A stretch of 64,000 bases of DNA, from the NCBI GenBank assembly GCA_965213545.1, contig CBDBZL010000002.1, forward strand, positions 1,736,001 through 1,800,000. Reading direction: 5' to 3'. Of this stretch, positions 18,099 through 27,344 are shown piece by piece. The stretch comes from CBDBZL01 sp965213545. Its GTDB lineage: Bacteria; Pseudomonadota; Alphaproteobacteria; Sphingomonadales; Sphingomonadaceae. Below the pieces are notes generated by a model. That model searched no databases, had not been told where the DNA came from, and worked only from the letters and a program-made list of their open reading frames with translations. The stretch's first letter is position 1. The number at the start of each line of letters is the position of its first letter. The position numbers and the translations under genes are program-made.

Positions 18099-18893
18099 AT
18101 GGTCAAGCTGGTCAGCTGGAACATCAATTCGGTGCGTTTGCGCATGGGTCTGGTCGAACGGCTGGTCGCGCAAGAGCAGCCTGACATCATCTGCCTTCAG
18201 GAAATCAAGTGCCTCGAGCCGCTCTTTCCCTATGACGCGTTCCGTGCGCTGGGCTTCGATCATTTCGCGGTCCATGGCCAGAAAGGGTATCATGGGGTGG
18301 CCACGGTCAGCCGGTTGCCGTTGATCGAGCACGCCCGGCACGACTGGCAGGACAATGGCGAGGCGCGCCATGTCGGCGTGGTGCTCGGCGGGGCGGGTGA
18401 CGGGGCCGTGCTGGAGAATGTGTATGTCCCTGCCGGCGGCGATGTTCCCGATCGCACGGCCAACCCCAAGTTCGGGCAGAAGCTCGACTTTCTCGAGCGG
18501 ATGGCGGTGTGGGCCGATAAGCTGGACCGCCCCACGGTCATTGTCGGCGATTTCAACATTGCTCCGCTCGAATGCGATGTGTGGAGCCACAAGCAGCTGC
18601 TGAAGGTGGTCAGCCATACGCCGATCGAGGTGGAGGGTCTCGAGCGATTTCGGCAGGCGCATGGCTGGAGCGACATCGGCCGCGAGCATGTGCCCGCCCC
18701 GCAGCGCTGCTACACCTGGTGGAGCTATCGCAACGCTAACTGGAAGACCAACGACAAGGGGCGGCGGCTCGATCATGTCTGGGCCTCGCCGAGCCTTGCG
18801 CGCCAGGTGACCGCGCACCGGGTGCTGGAGGCGGCCCGCGACTGGCCGCAGCCCTCGGACCATGTGCCGCTGGTAACGGAATTTTCACTTTGA
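18099..18893 (+). CDS. xthA: exodeoxyribonuclease III (AP endonuclease)
   Basis: A 264-residue DNA repair nuclease of the Exo III family that cuts at abasic sites and degrades 3' ends. Motifs seen: VKLVSWNINSVRLR at the start, the metal-binding Glu in CLQEIKCLE, VGDFNIAPLECDVW, DHVWASPSLA and the terminal catalytic SDHVP. Length matches the family. The ATG at 18099 gives the standard MVKLVSWN start; a TTG seven codons earlier was rejected. Its TGA overlaps the TTG start of ribA, indicating coupled translation. Confidence 0.95.
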   Translation: MVKLVSWNINSVRLRMGLVERLVAQEQPDIICLQEIKCLEPLFPYDAFRALGFDHFAVHGQKGYHGVATVSRLPLIEHARHDWQDNGEARHVGVVLGGAGDGAVLENVYVPAGGDVPDRTANPKFGQKLDFLERMAVWADKLDRPTVIVGDFNIAPLECDVWSHKQLLKVVSHTPIEVEGLERFRQAHGWSDIGREHVPAPQRCYTWWSYRNANWKTNDKGRRLDHVWASPSLARQVTAHRVLEAARDWPQPSDHVPLVTEFSL

Positions 18894-20026
18894 GCTGCGA
18901 TAAGGGGGATGGAACGAACGCCGGCAAGTCCCCCCCGGAATGTTCGAGCGGGTCCGGCCATGGTTCTGGAGCCACATCCCCTTCGCGCCGCATCGCCCAG
19001 GCGATCGACGCTCTGCGCCACGGCTGGCCGCTCGCAATTTCCGGCGCCCCGCTGCTGCTACCGGTGGAAACCGGCTTCGGACCAGATGCGCGCTCGGCCC
19101 GCCTGCTGATATCGGGCGCGCGGGCAGCCGGGCTCAAGCTTGCCAACCAGCGGGCAGCGGCGCTCATGCACGCTCCTGTCCTGATCCGCGCCGCCGGGCC
19201 GCTCGACCTTGCCGCGGCGCGCCCTATCTCCGACCCCGCGCTAGATCTGGCCGTGCCGCTCAAGGGCCCCTTCCGCGCCGAGCCGCTTGCCTGGCAGGAC
19301 CAGGCCGAAGTTGCGCTGGACCTGGCGCGCGAGGCAGGCATCCTGCCGGCTTTTCTGGTCGATCCGTCCGATCCCGGCGAACCGGTCCCGCTGGCTTCGG
19401 GCGACCTGGCGGCCTGGCAATCGTCCGCAAGGCTGGTGATCGCTGCGCGCGCGCAGTTGCCCATCGAGACCTGCGATGAGGCAAGCATCGTCGCCTTCCG
19501 CAAGCCCGACGACATGCGCGAGCACGTCGCTCTCATCATCGGCAACCAGCGCGGCGAGCATGTGCCGGTGGTCCGGCTTCATTCGGAATGCCTGACGGGC
19601 GATGTCTTCGCCAGCGCCCGGTGCGACTGCGGCCCGCAGCTCGACGCCGCACTCGAAGCCATGACCGATGAGGCTGCGGCGGGCGGGTTCGGCATCATCC
19701 TCTACATGCGGCAGGAGGGGCGCGGCATCGGCCTGGTTAACAAGCTGCGCGCCTATCGCCTGCAGGAACAGGGCTTCGACACGCTCGAGGCCAATGCCCG
19801 GCTTGGCCTGCCCGAGGAGGCGCGCGATTTCCCCACCGCTGCTAGGATGCTCGAGCTGCTGGGCGTGCGCGCGGTGCGGCTGCTCACCAACAACCCGGCC
19901 AAGGTGACCGCGCTGGAAGCGGCCGGCATCGAGGTGACCGACCGAATTGCGCATGCCCTGCCGGCAGGGCCGCACAACGCGCGCTACCTGGCAACCAAGC
20001 GCGATCGCGCAGGGCACCTTCTCTGA
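18890..20026 (+). CDS. ribA: GTP cyclohydrolase II, alphaproteobacterial long form
   Basis: Catalyses the first step of riboflavin synthesis, opening GTP to the diaminopyrimidine phosphate. The C-terminal 200 residues carry the catalytic domain. The zinc site is in LHSECLTGDVFASARCDCG, followed by IILYMRQEGRGIGLVNKLRAY, the Tyr/Arg-containing active site, and LLTNNPAKV. The first 170 residues resemble a degenerate extra domain common in alphaproteobacterial RibA and lack a recognisable DHBP-synthase motif. The start is weakly supported: TTG 18890 overlaps the xthA stop, and the first 25 residues are Gly/Ser-rich and may not be translated. Family call secure. Confidence 0.92.
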   Translation: MSCDKGDGTNAGKSPPECSSGSGHGSGATSPSRRIAQAIDALRHGWPLAISGAPLLLPVETGFGPDARSARLLISGARAAGLKLANQRAAALMHAPVLIRAAGPLDLAAARPISDPALDLAVPLKGPFRAEPLAWQDQAEVALDLAREAGILPAFLVDPSDPGEPVPLASGDLAAWQSSARLVIAARAQLPIETCDEASIVAFRKPDDMREHVALIIGNQRGEHVPVVRLHSECLTGDVFASARCDCGPQLDAALEAMTDEAAAGGFGIILYMRQEGRGIGLVNKLRAYRLQEQGFDTLEANARLGLPEEARDFPTAARMLELLGVRAVRLLTNNPAKVTALEAAGIEVTDRIAHALPAGPHNARYLATKRDRAGHLL

Positions 20027-20162
20027 CGGGCCACATTTGCCAAACCGGCGCTTCCGGCAGACACCCGAACCAACGGGCTGACCACAGCTTTTTTTCTGAT
20101 GTGAAACGGGGGCGCAGCCAATGAGCTGGCGACCGATCCTTGCGCCAAAACGTCAAAGCGAA

Positions 20163-20249
20163 TGGTGCGGTCGAGAAGACTCGAACTTCCACGGGCTTTC
20201 GCCCACAACGACCTCAACGTTGCGCGTCTACCAGTTCCGCCACGACCGC
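20163..20249 (-). tRNA. tRNA-Leu (anticodon GAG)
   Basis: On the minus strand an 87-base class II tRNA folds well. The acceptor GCGGTCG pairs with CGACCGC, then A and an encoded CCA. The D-arm contains GGTAGACG. The anticodon stem CAACG/CGTTG encloses TTGAGGT, giving anticodon GAG. The long variable arm (GTGGGCGAAAGCCCGT) and T-loop TTCGAGTC are typical of leucine tRNA. No gene overlaps it. Confidence 0.95.
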
Positions 20250-20378
20250 ACATTCGAAGACGGGGCAGCGCGCGCTTGACGCGCCCCCGACCGGCAGGAG
20301 CGGGCCTGTAGCAACCTTGCCCCGACGCCGCAAGCGAACGCCGCAAGCGCGCGCGGTCTACAATCAAGCAGCGACGGT

Positions 20379-21167
20379 TTATTCGGGTTTCCAGCCGATA
20401 TCGGCAAAATGGGCCGAGCGCGGTGCATCGGTAATTGCCTCTTTCACGGGCACGCTCTGGCCCGGTGCGATCCGCGGGACAGGCGGCGCCACCTCCCAGC
20501 TATAGACGGTCCGCTCGCGCGCATCGCGCAACACGATCAGGATCGGGGGCACGTCCTCCACGTTGTCGCCGGTATTGGTGATCGTTCCGCTGACGCCGAA
20601 GATCTCGGTTCCGTCGGGCAATTGCTGCGGGCCCTGTTCGCCGCGCGGAAATCCGAGCAGCAGGGCGCTGGAAGCGGCGGCGAAGCCAGGCTCTGGTTCC
20701 TCGACCCAGTCGGGCGTTCCCCACAGATACACCGCCAGCAGCGCAGCCGAAACGAGCACCAGCAGGATGAGCGCAGTGCGCCGCCAAAGACCCGAAGAGG
20801 TGCGCGATGGCTGCTCTGCCGGCTCGTCCGTCTCGCTAGAACCATCCGCGCCTTGCGAGCCGGCGGGCGCGTGACCGGCCTGGGATGGTCTGCCCTCGAA
20901 GCTCAGCGGCGGTATGTCGAGCTTGTCCGGACCGTCCGTTCGGTTGTCCGGTTCACGCTGTTCGTCTGAAGAATGTGCCGGGGCAGGAGGCTCATCGCGC
21001 GGTTCGGGGTGGGGGTCCTCTTCGGGCAAATCTGGATCGGAGAAACCGACCACGCGCACCTGCCAGCTGTGCCCGCACTGAGTGCAGCGAACCTTGCGGC
21101 CTTTCGCGCCGACGGCCTGATCGGCGACCTCGTAGCGCGTGGCGCAGGCGGGGCATTCGATGATCAT
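20379..21167 (-). CDS. MJ0042-type zinc-ribbon membrane protein (DUF3426-like)
   Basis: A 262-residue protein starting with a zinc ribbon, [10 protein letters not shown] ... [10 protein letters not shown] (four cysteines, residues 4-34). A disordered Pro/Asp/Glu-rich linker follows, then one membrane helix (about residues 130-152, [18 protein letters not shown]). The C-terminal globular domain carries [13 protein letters not shown] strand patterns seen in DUF3426 proteins (here [17 protein letters not shown]). This N-in, C-out layout is common in proteobacteria, with unknown function. The start MIIECP at 21167 is standard; an ATG three codons upstream was rejected. In related genomes I recall it next to ftsE-ftsX; here ydcF follows on the opposite strand. 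Confidence 0.88.
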   Translation of the reverse strand: MIIECPACATRYEVADQAVGAKGRKVRCTQCGHSWQVRVVGFSDPDLPEEDPHPEPRDEPPAPAHSSDEQREPDNRTDGPDKLDIPPLSFEGRPSQAGHAPAGSQGADGSSETDEPAEQPSRTSSGLWRRTALILLVLVSAALLAVYLWGTPDWVEEPEPGFAAASSALLLGFPRGEQGPQQLPDGTEIFGVSGTITNTGDNVEDVPPILIVLRDARERTVYSWEVAPPVPRIAPGQSVPVKEAITDAPRSAHFADIGWKPE

Positions 21168-21424
21168 CGCTTGCAACCAGCCCTATCCCCGCCGGCGCCC
21201 GGCAACAAGCTGCGCGCACCCGCATCACCCTCGGGCAGGCGTGCTTTTCCACACCGCCGACATCGGGCACGCCCGCAGATGGCCTTTTCCCGTCTGGCAA
21301 AGCAGCCTAGCAGCGCGTCTGTGAGCCTTATCGGGATGACATCGAGCCGACGCCGGGTGTGTCTAGGCCTGGACGAAGCTGCGAACGCCTTCCTTTCAGG
21401 CCAAGGCGGCATGAGTGGCCCGCC

Positions 21425-21949
21425 ATGACGCGCCGTCTGGCGTCGCTAGCCGTCGTCGTCTGGGCGCTGGGCTTTGTCTGGTTCGCCGCCGCCTTGCCGC
21501 AACCCGCCGCGCTGCAGCGGACCGATGCCATCGTGGTCCCCACGGGCAGCGGCGGCCGGATCCCCCGCGGTCTGGCGCTGCTCGAGGCGGGGGCGGCGCA
21601 AAGGATGCTGGTGACCGGCGTCGATCTGGAAGTCGACGCCGACGCATTCGCCGCCGAATACAGCGTTCCTGAACACACCATGCGCTGCTGCGTGACGCTG
21701 GGCTTCGCCGCCCTCGATACCAGGGGCAATGCCCGGGAAACCGCGGTCTGGATGGAGAGCAACGGCTTCGATACTCTGCGGCTCGTCACCTCCGACTGGC
21801 ACATGCGGCGCGCGGCGCTGGAATTGTCGCGCCGTCTGCCCCGCGATATCAACGTTCTGCGCGATGGCGTGCATACCGAGCCCAGCCTGTGGACGCTGTT
21901 CATCGAGTATCACAAGCTGATCGCCGCTTGGGCGGTCCAGGTCTTTTAG
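21425..21949 (+). CDS. YdcF/SanA-family (DUF218) protein
   Basis: A 174-residue protein with one N-terminal membrane anchor (LASLAVVVWALGFVWFAAAL). The DUF218 fold follows: DAIVVPTGSGGRIPRGLALL, MLVTGV, NARETAVWM and LVTSDWHMRRAALE. Family members act at the cell envelope, but the biochemical role is unsettled. The ATG at 21425 places the anchor at the very N-terminus. It is followed 13 bases later by plsC on the same strand, so the two are probably co-transcribed. Confidence 0.9.
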   Translation: MTRRLASLAVVVWALGFVWFAAALPQPAALQRTDAIVVPTGSGGRIPRGLALLEAGAAQRMLVTGVDLEVDADAFAAEYSVPEHTMRCCVTLGFAALDTRGNARETAVWMESNGFDTLRLVTSDWHMRRAALELSRRLPRDINVLRDGVHTEPSLWTLFIEYHKLIAAWAVQVF

Positions 21950-21962
21950 GGTCCGGCGAGCG

Positions 21963-22685
21963 ATGAACGTGGTGCGCAGTGTCGCCTTCGCGGTGATCTT
22001 CTATACGGGCACGGTCGGCTATGTTGCAGGCGCGCTGGCGACCGCGCGTCTGGCGCCGCGAACCATGGCGCGCATAGTCAGGGGCTGGGCCTGGTACCAT
22101 CGTGTGTGCGTGCAGCATATTCTTCAGATCGACATTCGCGAGACCGGTCGGCGTCCCACCGGCCCGGTGCTCTATGCGATCCGGCACGAGACATTCTTCG
22201 AAGCCATCGACCTGCCGATGCTGCTCGATCGCCCGGCGCCATTCGCCAAGCAGGAACTGCTCGAACTGCCCGGCTGGGGCCGGGCGGCGGCAACCTATGG
22301 GGTGATCCCGGTTGCCAGGGACCAGGGCGCGCGGGCCTTGCGGGCGATGGTGCGCAGCGGCCAGGCGATAACGGCCGAGGGGCGGCCGCTGGCGATCTTC
22401 CCCGAGGGAACGCGTGTGCCCCACGGCGTGCGCGTGCCGCTTCGCGCCGGGTTCGCGGCGCTGTACAAGTTGCTGGCGCTGCCGGTGGTGCCGGTGGCGG
22501 TAGATAGCGGCCGGCTCTACACCGGCTTCGTCAAGCGGCGCGGCACGATCACCATCTTGTTTGGCGAGGCAATCGCGCCCGGACTCCCGCGTGCCGAGAT
22601 CGAGGCGCGAGTGGAACAGGCAATCAATGCACTCAACACGCCGGGTTTGCCGAGCGAGGACGAGGCAGGTTCACCCTTGTCGTGA
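21963..22685 (+). CDS. plsC: 1-acyl-sn-glycerol-3-phosphate acyltransferase
   Basis: Adds the second acyl chain in phosphatidic acid synthesis at the inner membrane. The 240-residue chain has an N-terminal membrane segment. The acyltransferase motif is RHETFFEAID, a HX4E variant of HX4D that is often seen in alphaproteobacteria. It also has FPEGTRVPHG and the later VPVAVDSGRLY. Length is typical. It follows ydcF closely, and its 3' end overlaps the convergent Nmad3-like gene by 15 bases. Confidence 0.93.
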   Translation: MNVVRSVAFAVIFYTGTVGYVAGALATARLAPRTMARIVRGWAWYHRVCVQHILQIDIRETGRRPTGPVLYAIRHETFFEAIDLPMLLDRPAPFAKQELLELPGWGRAAATYGVIPVARDQGARALRAMVRSGQAITAEGRPLAIFPEGTRVPHGVRVPLRAGFAALYKLLALPVVPVAVDSGRLYTGFVKRRGTITILFGEAIAPGLPRAEIEARVEQAINALNTPGLPSEDEAGSPLS

Positions 22686-23447
22686 CGCGCGAGCCGGTTT
22701 GGGTCCGGCGACAGGCCCGCCTTCGATCTGTGCGACGATGCCCGCCGCCCATTCCCGGCCTTGCGCGTAATGTGCCAGATCGGCGATAAACTCCTGCCCC
22801 GGCGAGGTCGTCTTCAGCCGATCCTCGACAAGCCAGCGCGATGGTGCGGAATGGTAGGTAAGGCCGACTCCGCGCAACCAGCGCGGGACCCGCCAGATGC
22901 TGGCCGAACATCCGGGCGCGGTTAGGCGCAGCGCATCCCCGGCATGTCCGGCAAGGCGGCCGGGTCCGCAATAGACCGTGTCATTGCCCGACAGCATCGC
23001 CAGCGCATGGGGAAAGCGTGATCGCTGCAGCACGGCCAGCTCGTCCACGCTCGCACAGGCCAGCTCGATGACCCGCTCGACCTCAAGATAGCCGAAGATG
23101 CGATGATGCGGCCGTTCGCCTGCTCCTGCGAACAGGCCGAAGAACAAGAACAAATCGCCGAACCCCACGCCATTATTCGCCAGGTGGGTCTGCGCGCCGT
23201 CGCACTGGCCGAGCATGGCGGTGCCGCCGGGCAGGAACATGGGATCGTGATGGCAGGCGTCTTGTCCGCCGAGCCGTCCCCGGCTGGCTTTGGCCACATG
23301 CTCGCCCAGCCCCAGGTCGCCATAGGTGGTGCGCGACTGCCCTTTGCCCAGCGGGATGGGCAGGGTGATCGGCACTCCGTCGATGATCGGCGAAGGCCCG
23401 CCTCCGAAGGCGCTGTCGAAACCCTTGCGGCTGAATATCAGCTTCAT
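22671..23447 (-). CDS. Nmad3-like putative nucleotide-modification protein
   Basis: A 258-residue protein matching the remembered pattern of the Nmad3 (nucleotide modification associated domain 3) family. It has the start MKLIFSRKGFDSAFGGGPSP and PITLPIP, then YGDLGLGEHV, DACHHDPMF, GQCDGAQTHL, NNGVGFGDLFLFFGLF and HRIFGYLEV. The family was proposed by comparative genomics to act in nucleotide or DNA-base modification; no catalytic mechanism is proven. Cys and His residues are conspicuous. It stands alone, divergent from putA and convergent with plsC, without a visible restriction or phage partner. The ATG at 23447 has AGGGG-like bases nearby. Family call fairly confident, function inferred. 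Confidence 0.75.
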   Translation of the reverse strand: MKLIFSRKGFDSAFGGGPSPIIDGVPITLPIPLGKGQSRTTYGDLGLGEHVAKASRGRLGGQDACHHDPMFLPGGTAMLGQCDGAQTHLANNGVGFGDLFLFFGLFAGAGERPHHRIFGYLEVERVIELACASVDELAVLQRSRFPHALAMLSGNDTVYCGPGRLAGHAGDALRLTAPGCSASIWRVPRWLRGVGLTYHSAPSRWLVEDRLKTTSPGQEFIADLAHYAQGREWAAGIVAQIEGGPVAGPKPARASRQG

Positions 23448-23586
23448 CTTGAGGGGCGGTCATGCCATCCGCTGGACGCCATCGCAATGGCGCGCCTAGG
23501 ACAAGCTGTGCTCATTGCCGGGAAGCGTGCGGCAAACCGAGCGATCAGGTGCTTGAACGCACATCCTTTTGCGCTACCTGCGGGCA

Positions 23587-26500
23587 ATGCAACTGGATCG
23601 CGATGCCCTTCGGCAGGCTTACCGGATGGACGAGGAGACGTGTCTCGCCGCGCGGTTGAGCGAGGCAGCGCCGGCAAGCGCTGCTCATGATGAAGCGGCG
23701 CGGCTCGCCGTCCGCCTGATCGAGGGAGCGCGTGATCGCAAGGTGGCCGGGCTGGACGCCTTCCTGCAAAGCTATGGCCTGGCAACCGAGGAAGGCATTG
23801 CGCTGATGTGCCTGGCCGAGGCGCTGCTGCGCGTGCCCGATGCCCAGACCCGTGATGCGCTGATCGCCGACAAGCTGGCCGGCCGCGACTGGGCAGAGCA
23901 TCTGGGGGCCAGCCGCTCCAGTTTCGTCAATGCCGCTACCTTCTCGCTGATGCTGACCGGCGGGGTGCTGCAAGGCGGCCGCTCGGGCGATACGGGGCTA
24001 GCGAATGCGCTGCGCCGTGCCACCGGACGGCTGGGCGAGCCGGTGATCCGCTCGGCGGTGCTGCAGGCCATGCGCATCCTGGGTGGCCAGTTCGTCTTCG
24101 GGCAGGATATCGGTCAAGCGCTCGAGCGCGCGCGGCCACAGGCGCGCGAGGGGCTGGCGCATTCCTTCGACATGCTGGGCGAGGCGGCGATGACCTTCGC
24201 CGATGCCGCGCGTTACCGCGAGGCCTATGCCGACGCCATCGCGGCGCTGGCCGGGCAACGGGGCGGGGTTCGCCATGGCCCGGGGATCTCGGTCAAGCTG
24301 TCCGCGCTCTATCCGCGCTACGAGTTCCGGCATGGCGACGCGGCGGTGGCGGCGCTGGTGCCCATCGTCACCGATCTGGCTGCCCAGGCGCGCGATGCGG
24401 ATATTCACTTCACGCTCGATGCGGAAGAGGCCGAGCGGCTCGAACTCTCGCTCGACATTATCGAGCGCGTGGCCGCCGATGACGCGCTGTTCGACAACGG
24501 CACCCCCGGCGGCTGGGAGGGTTTCGGTCTTGCCATCCAGGCCTATCAGAAACGCAGCGTGCCGCTGTGCGACTGGGTCGCTAAGCTGGCTCGCCGCAAC
24601 GCGCGTCGGCTGATGGTGCGGCTCGTCAAGGGGGCCTATTGGGACAGCGAGATCAAGGCTTCGCAGATGGGTGGTTACACCGATTATCCGGTGTTCACCC
24701 GCAAGCTGGGCACCGATGTCAGCTACCTCGCCTGCGCCGCCCGGTTGCTCGAGCATGCCGACGTGCTTTACCCTGCCTTCGCCACGCATAATGCGATCAC
24801 GATCGGGGCGATCAAGGCGATGGCCAACGGCGCCGATTTCGAGTTCCAGCGCCTCCATGGCATGGGCGAGGAGATCTACGGCGAACTGGCGAAGGAAGAG
24901 CGCCAGCGTGGCAACCGGGTGACGCAGGTGCGGATATACGCGCCGGTCGGCGGTCACCGCGAGCTGCTTGCCTATCTGGTCCGCCGCCTGCTCGAGAACG
25001 GGGCCAATTCCTCGTTCGTCAACCGCATGGCCGATGCCGGGGTGCCGCCATCCGCGCTGACCACCGATCCCGTCGCCGAGCTTGCCGCGCTGGAACCCAG
25101 GCGCAACCCGGCGATCCCGCTTCCGGCCGAGATCTATCCGCGGCGGCGCAACTCGGCGGGGATCGATCTTGCCGATCCGCTGGTCCGCGAGCCGCTGCTT
25201 GCTCGTCTCGAACGGCTGTCATCGCGCATATGGGGCGACCAGGGCGAACCGGTGCGCTCGCCCGCCGATGGTGCGCTGGTCGGCCATGCCCCGATCATGA
25301 CGAGCAGTGCGGCGCGCCAGGCGTTCGAACGCGCCGCTGCCGCCCAGCCGGCCTGGGACAGGCTGGGCGGCCCGGCGCGCGCCGATCTGCTCGAACGTGC
25401 GTCCGACCTGTTCGAGGACCATGCCGACGAATTGCTCTCGCTCGCCATTCGCGAGGCGGGCAAGACGCTGCCCGACGCGGTGCTCGAACTGCGCGAGGCG
25501 GTGGATTTCCTGCGCTATTACGCGTGCGAGGCACGGATGCTGTTTACGGCTGCGCAGCCGCTGCCCGGCTATACCGGTGAGGAAAACCGGCTGCGGCTCC
25601 ACGGGCGCGGGGTGTTCGCCACCATCTCGCCGTGGAATTTTCCGCTGGCGATCTTCATCGGGCAGACGGCCGCTGCCCTGGCCGCGGGCAATACGGTGGT
25701 CGCCAAGCCCGCACCGCAGACCCCGCTGATCGCACGTTTCGCGGTGCAATTGTGCCACGAGGCGGGGATCCCTGCCGATGTGCTCCAGCTTGCCATCGGC
25801 GGGGCCGAGGTGGGGGAGGTCCTGACCGCCAACCCTGCCATCGCCGGCGTCGCTTTCACCGGTTCCACCCCCACCGCGCGCAAGATCAACCGATCGCTGG
25901 CCGCGCGCGATGCGCCCATCGCCACGCTCATCGCCGAGACCGGCGGGCAGAACGTGATGATCGCCGACAGCTCCGCCTTGCCCGAACAGGTGACCCGCGA
26001 CGTCGTCGCCAGCGCGTTCCAGAGTGCCGGCCAGCGCTGCTCGGCTTGCCGTGTGCTTTACCTGCAGGACGATGTGGCCGATGCCATGCTGACCATGATC
26101 ACAGGCGCGTTCGAGGCGCTGGTCATTGGCGATCCGGCCGATCTGGCGACCGATGTCGGCCCGGTGATCGATCAGGCGGCGAAGGACAGGCTCGAGGCTC
26201 ACGTTGCGGCAATGCGGGCGGCGGGCAAGCGGGTCTGGCAACGCGAACTTGCGCCAGGGTGCGCGGTGGGGACCTATGTCGCCCCCAACATCATCGAACT
26301 GGATGCGATCGGCGAGCTGGAGGAGGAGCATTTCGGCCCGCTGCTGCATGTCTGCCGCTATCGCAGCGAGGACCTGGGCGCGGTGATCGAGGCGATCAAC
26401 GCCACGGGTTTCGGCCTCACCCTGGGCCTGCACACAAGGATCGATGCCACCCGCCGCTTCGTCGAGAGCCGCGCCCGCGTTGGCAATCTCTACGTCAACC

Positions 26501-26673
26501 GCAACCAGATCGGCGCGGTCGTCGGCACCCAGCCGTTCGGCGGCGAGGGCCTCTCGGGCACCGGCCCCAAGGCCGGCGGCCCGCACTACGTCGCCCGCTT
26601 CGCCACCGAGCGGGTGACCACCATCGACACCACCGCGAGCGGCGGCAATGCGAGTTTGTTGGCGGGCGGCTAG
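23587..26673 (+). CDS. putA: bifunctional proline dehydrogenase / L-glutamate gamma-semialdehyde dehydrogenase
   Basis: Oxidises proline to glutamate in two channelled steps. The 1028-residue chain lacks the N-terminal ribbon-helix-helix repressor domain, so it is enzymatic only. The FAD-dependent proline dehydrogenase barrel spans about residues 100-480 (GISVKLSALYPRYE, TLDAEEAERLELS, LAIQAYQKRSVPLCDW, VRLVKGAYWDSEIK). The aldehyde dehydrogenase spans about 510-1010 with Glu in LIAETGGQNVMI and catalytic Cys in FQSAGQRCSACRVLYLQ. The ATG at 23587 was preferred to a TTG six codons earlier. It is divergent from the Nmad3-like gene with a 139-base shared upstream region. Confidence 0.96.
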   Translation: MQLDRDALRQAYRMDEETCLAARLSEAAPASAAHDEAARLAVRLIEGARDRKVAGLDAFLQSYGLATEEGIALMCLAEALLRVPDAQTRDALIADKLAGRDWAEHLGASRSSFVNAATFSLMLTGGVLQGGRSGDTGLANALRRATGRLGEPVIRSAVLQAMRILGGQFVFGQDIGQALERARPQAREGLAHSFDMLGEAAMTFADAARYREAYADAIAALAGQRGGVRHGPGISVKLSALYPRYEFRHGDAAVAALVPIVTDLAAQARDADIHFTLDAEEAERLELSLDIIERVAADDALFDNGTPGGWEGFGLAIQAYQKRSVPLCDWVAKLARRNARRLMVRLVKGAYWDSEIKASQMGGYTDYPVFTRKLGTDVSYLACAARLLEHADVLYPAFATHNAITIGAIKAMANGADFEFQRLHGMGEEIYGELAKEERQRGNRVTQVRIYAPVGGHRELLAYLVRRLLENGANSSFVNRMADAGVPPSALTTDPVAELAALEPRRNPAIPLPAEIYPRRRNSAGIDLADPLVREPLLARLERLSSRIWGDQGEPVRSPADGALVGHAPIMTSSAARQAFERAAAAQPAWDRLGGPARADLLERASDLFEDHADELLSLAIREAGKTLPDAVLELREAVDFLRYYACEARMLFTAAQPLPGYTGEENRLRLHGRGVFATISPWNFPLAIFIGQTAAALAAGNTVVAKPAPQTPLIARFAVQLCHEAGIPADVLQLAIGGAEVGEVLTANPAIAGVAFTGSTPTARKINRSLAARDAPIATLIAETGGQNVMIADSSALPEQVTRDVVASAFQSAGQRCSACRVLYLQDDVADAMLTMITGAFEALVIGDPADLATDVGPVIDQAAKDRLEAHVAAMRAAGKRVWQRELAPGCAVGTYVAPNIIELDAIGELEEEHFGPLLHVCRYRSEDLGAVIEAINATGFGLTLGLHTRIDATRRFVESRARVGNLYVNRNQIGAVVGTQPFGGEGLSGTGPKAGGPHYVARFATERVTTIDTTASGGNASLLAGG

Positions 26674-26752
26674 CGGGTGGCGGTCGGTTTCGACCCCATC
26701 TCGGTCATTCGTCACTCAGACCACGGTGCTGAATAGTCGTCGTCCCTTCACC

Positions 26753-27187
26753 CTACGCGTCCGTTTTTTTGATCGGGAAGCGAGTGAGAATGTCGTCGCA
26801 CGACGCCACGAGTGCGGGCAGATACGATTGGTCCGCGTCCACGACGAAGCGATGATGTTGGGTGAGATGATCAGGGGTGATTTCTACCGTCGCTTCCAGA
26901 TGACCCCTGCTCTGCATCTTGAAGACCATTTTAAGTTCGGGCTCTAGTGGCTCCAAACCGGCCTCACCTTGCAGCGTTTCCACCATTGCGGCGAGTTGAT
27001 CACGAAACTGCTTGATGTCCAATGTCGTGAGGATTGCCCCGTCGCATTTGATCAGGGCTCCACAAGCTTCCATGCTGGCCCGAACCATAAGCCAATTACT
27101 ATCCCAATCGTCCGCCGACTCAGGGAATTGGCGGCGATCGATCCAAAGGGAGAAGCCGAGGAAGCGAAGATCGGGATCGTCTTTCAT
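26753..27187 (-). CDS. small protein resembling WapI-type immunity proteins
   Basis: A 144-residue cytoplasmic protein without signal or membrane segment. Its pattern ([32 protein letters not shown], a Leu-rich middle with [34 protein letters not shown]) recalls the WapI-like immunity-protein family associated with polymorphic toxins. I am not certain of the family name. Base composition here is clearly lower in GC than the flanking putA and dcd genes, consistent with later acquisition. No toxin gene is adjacent. No good ribosome site precedes ATG 27187. The ORF looks real because its protein is well balanced and non-repetitive. Confidence 0.65.
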   Translation of the reverse strand: MKDDPDLRFLGFSLWIDRRQFPESADDWDSNWLMVRASMEACGALIKCDGAILTTLDIKQFRDQLAAMVETLQGEAGLEPLEPELKMVFKMQSRGHLEATVEITPDHLTQHHRFVVDADQSYLPALVASCDDILTRFPIKKTDA

Positions 27188-27344
27188 TTCATTAGCATAC
27201 CATCGCCATTGTCCGTTTTCTATCCATTCAGGCGAAAACCGGTCATTCCCCTCTCCACCTAATCCCAGCCATTACGCCGCACCTTCCAGCTTCCGTACAA
27301 CACCCGCACTTGCCTCCCCCCGCAACATCGGGAATGGCCGCACC

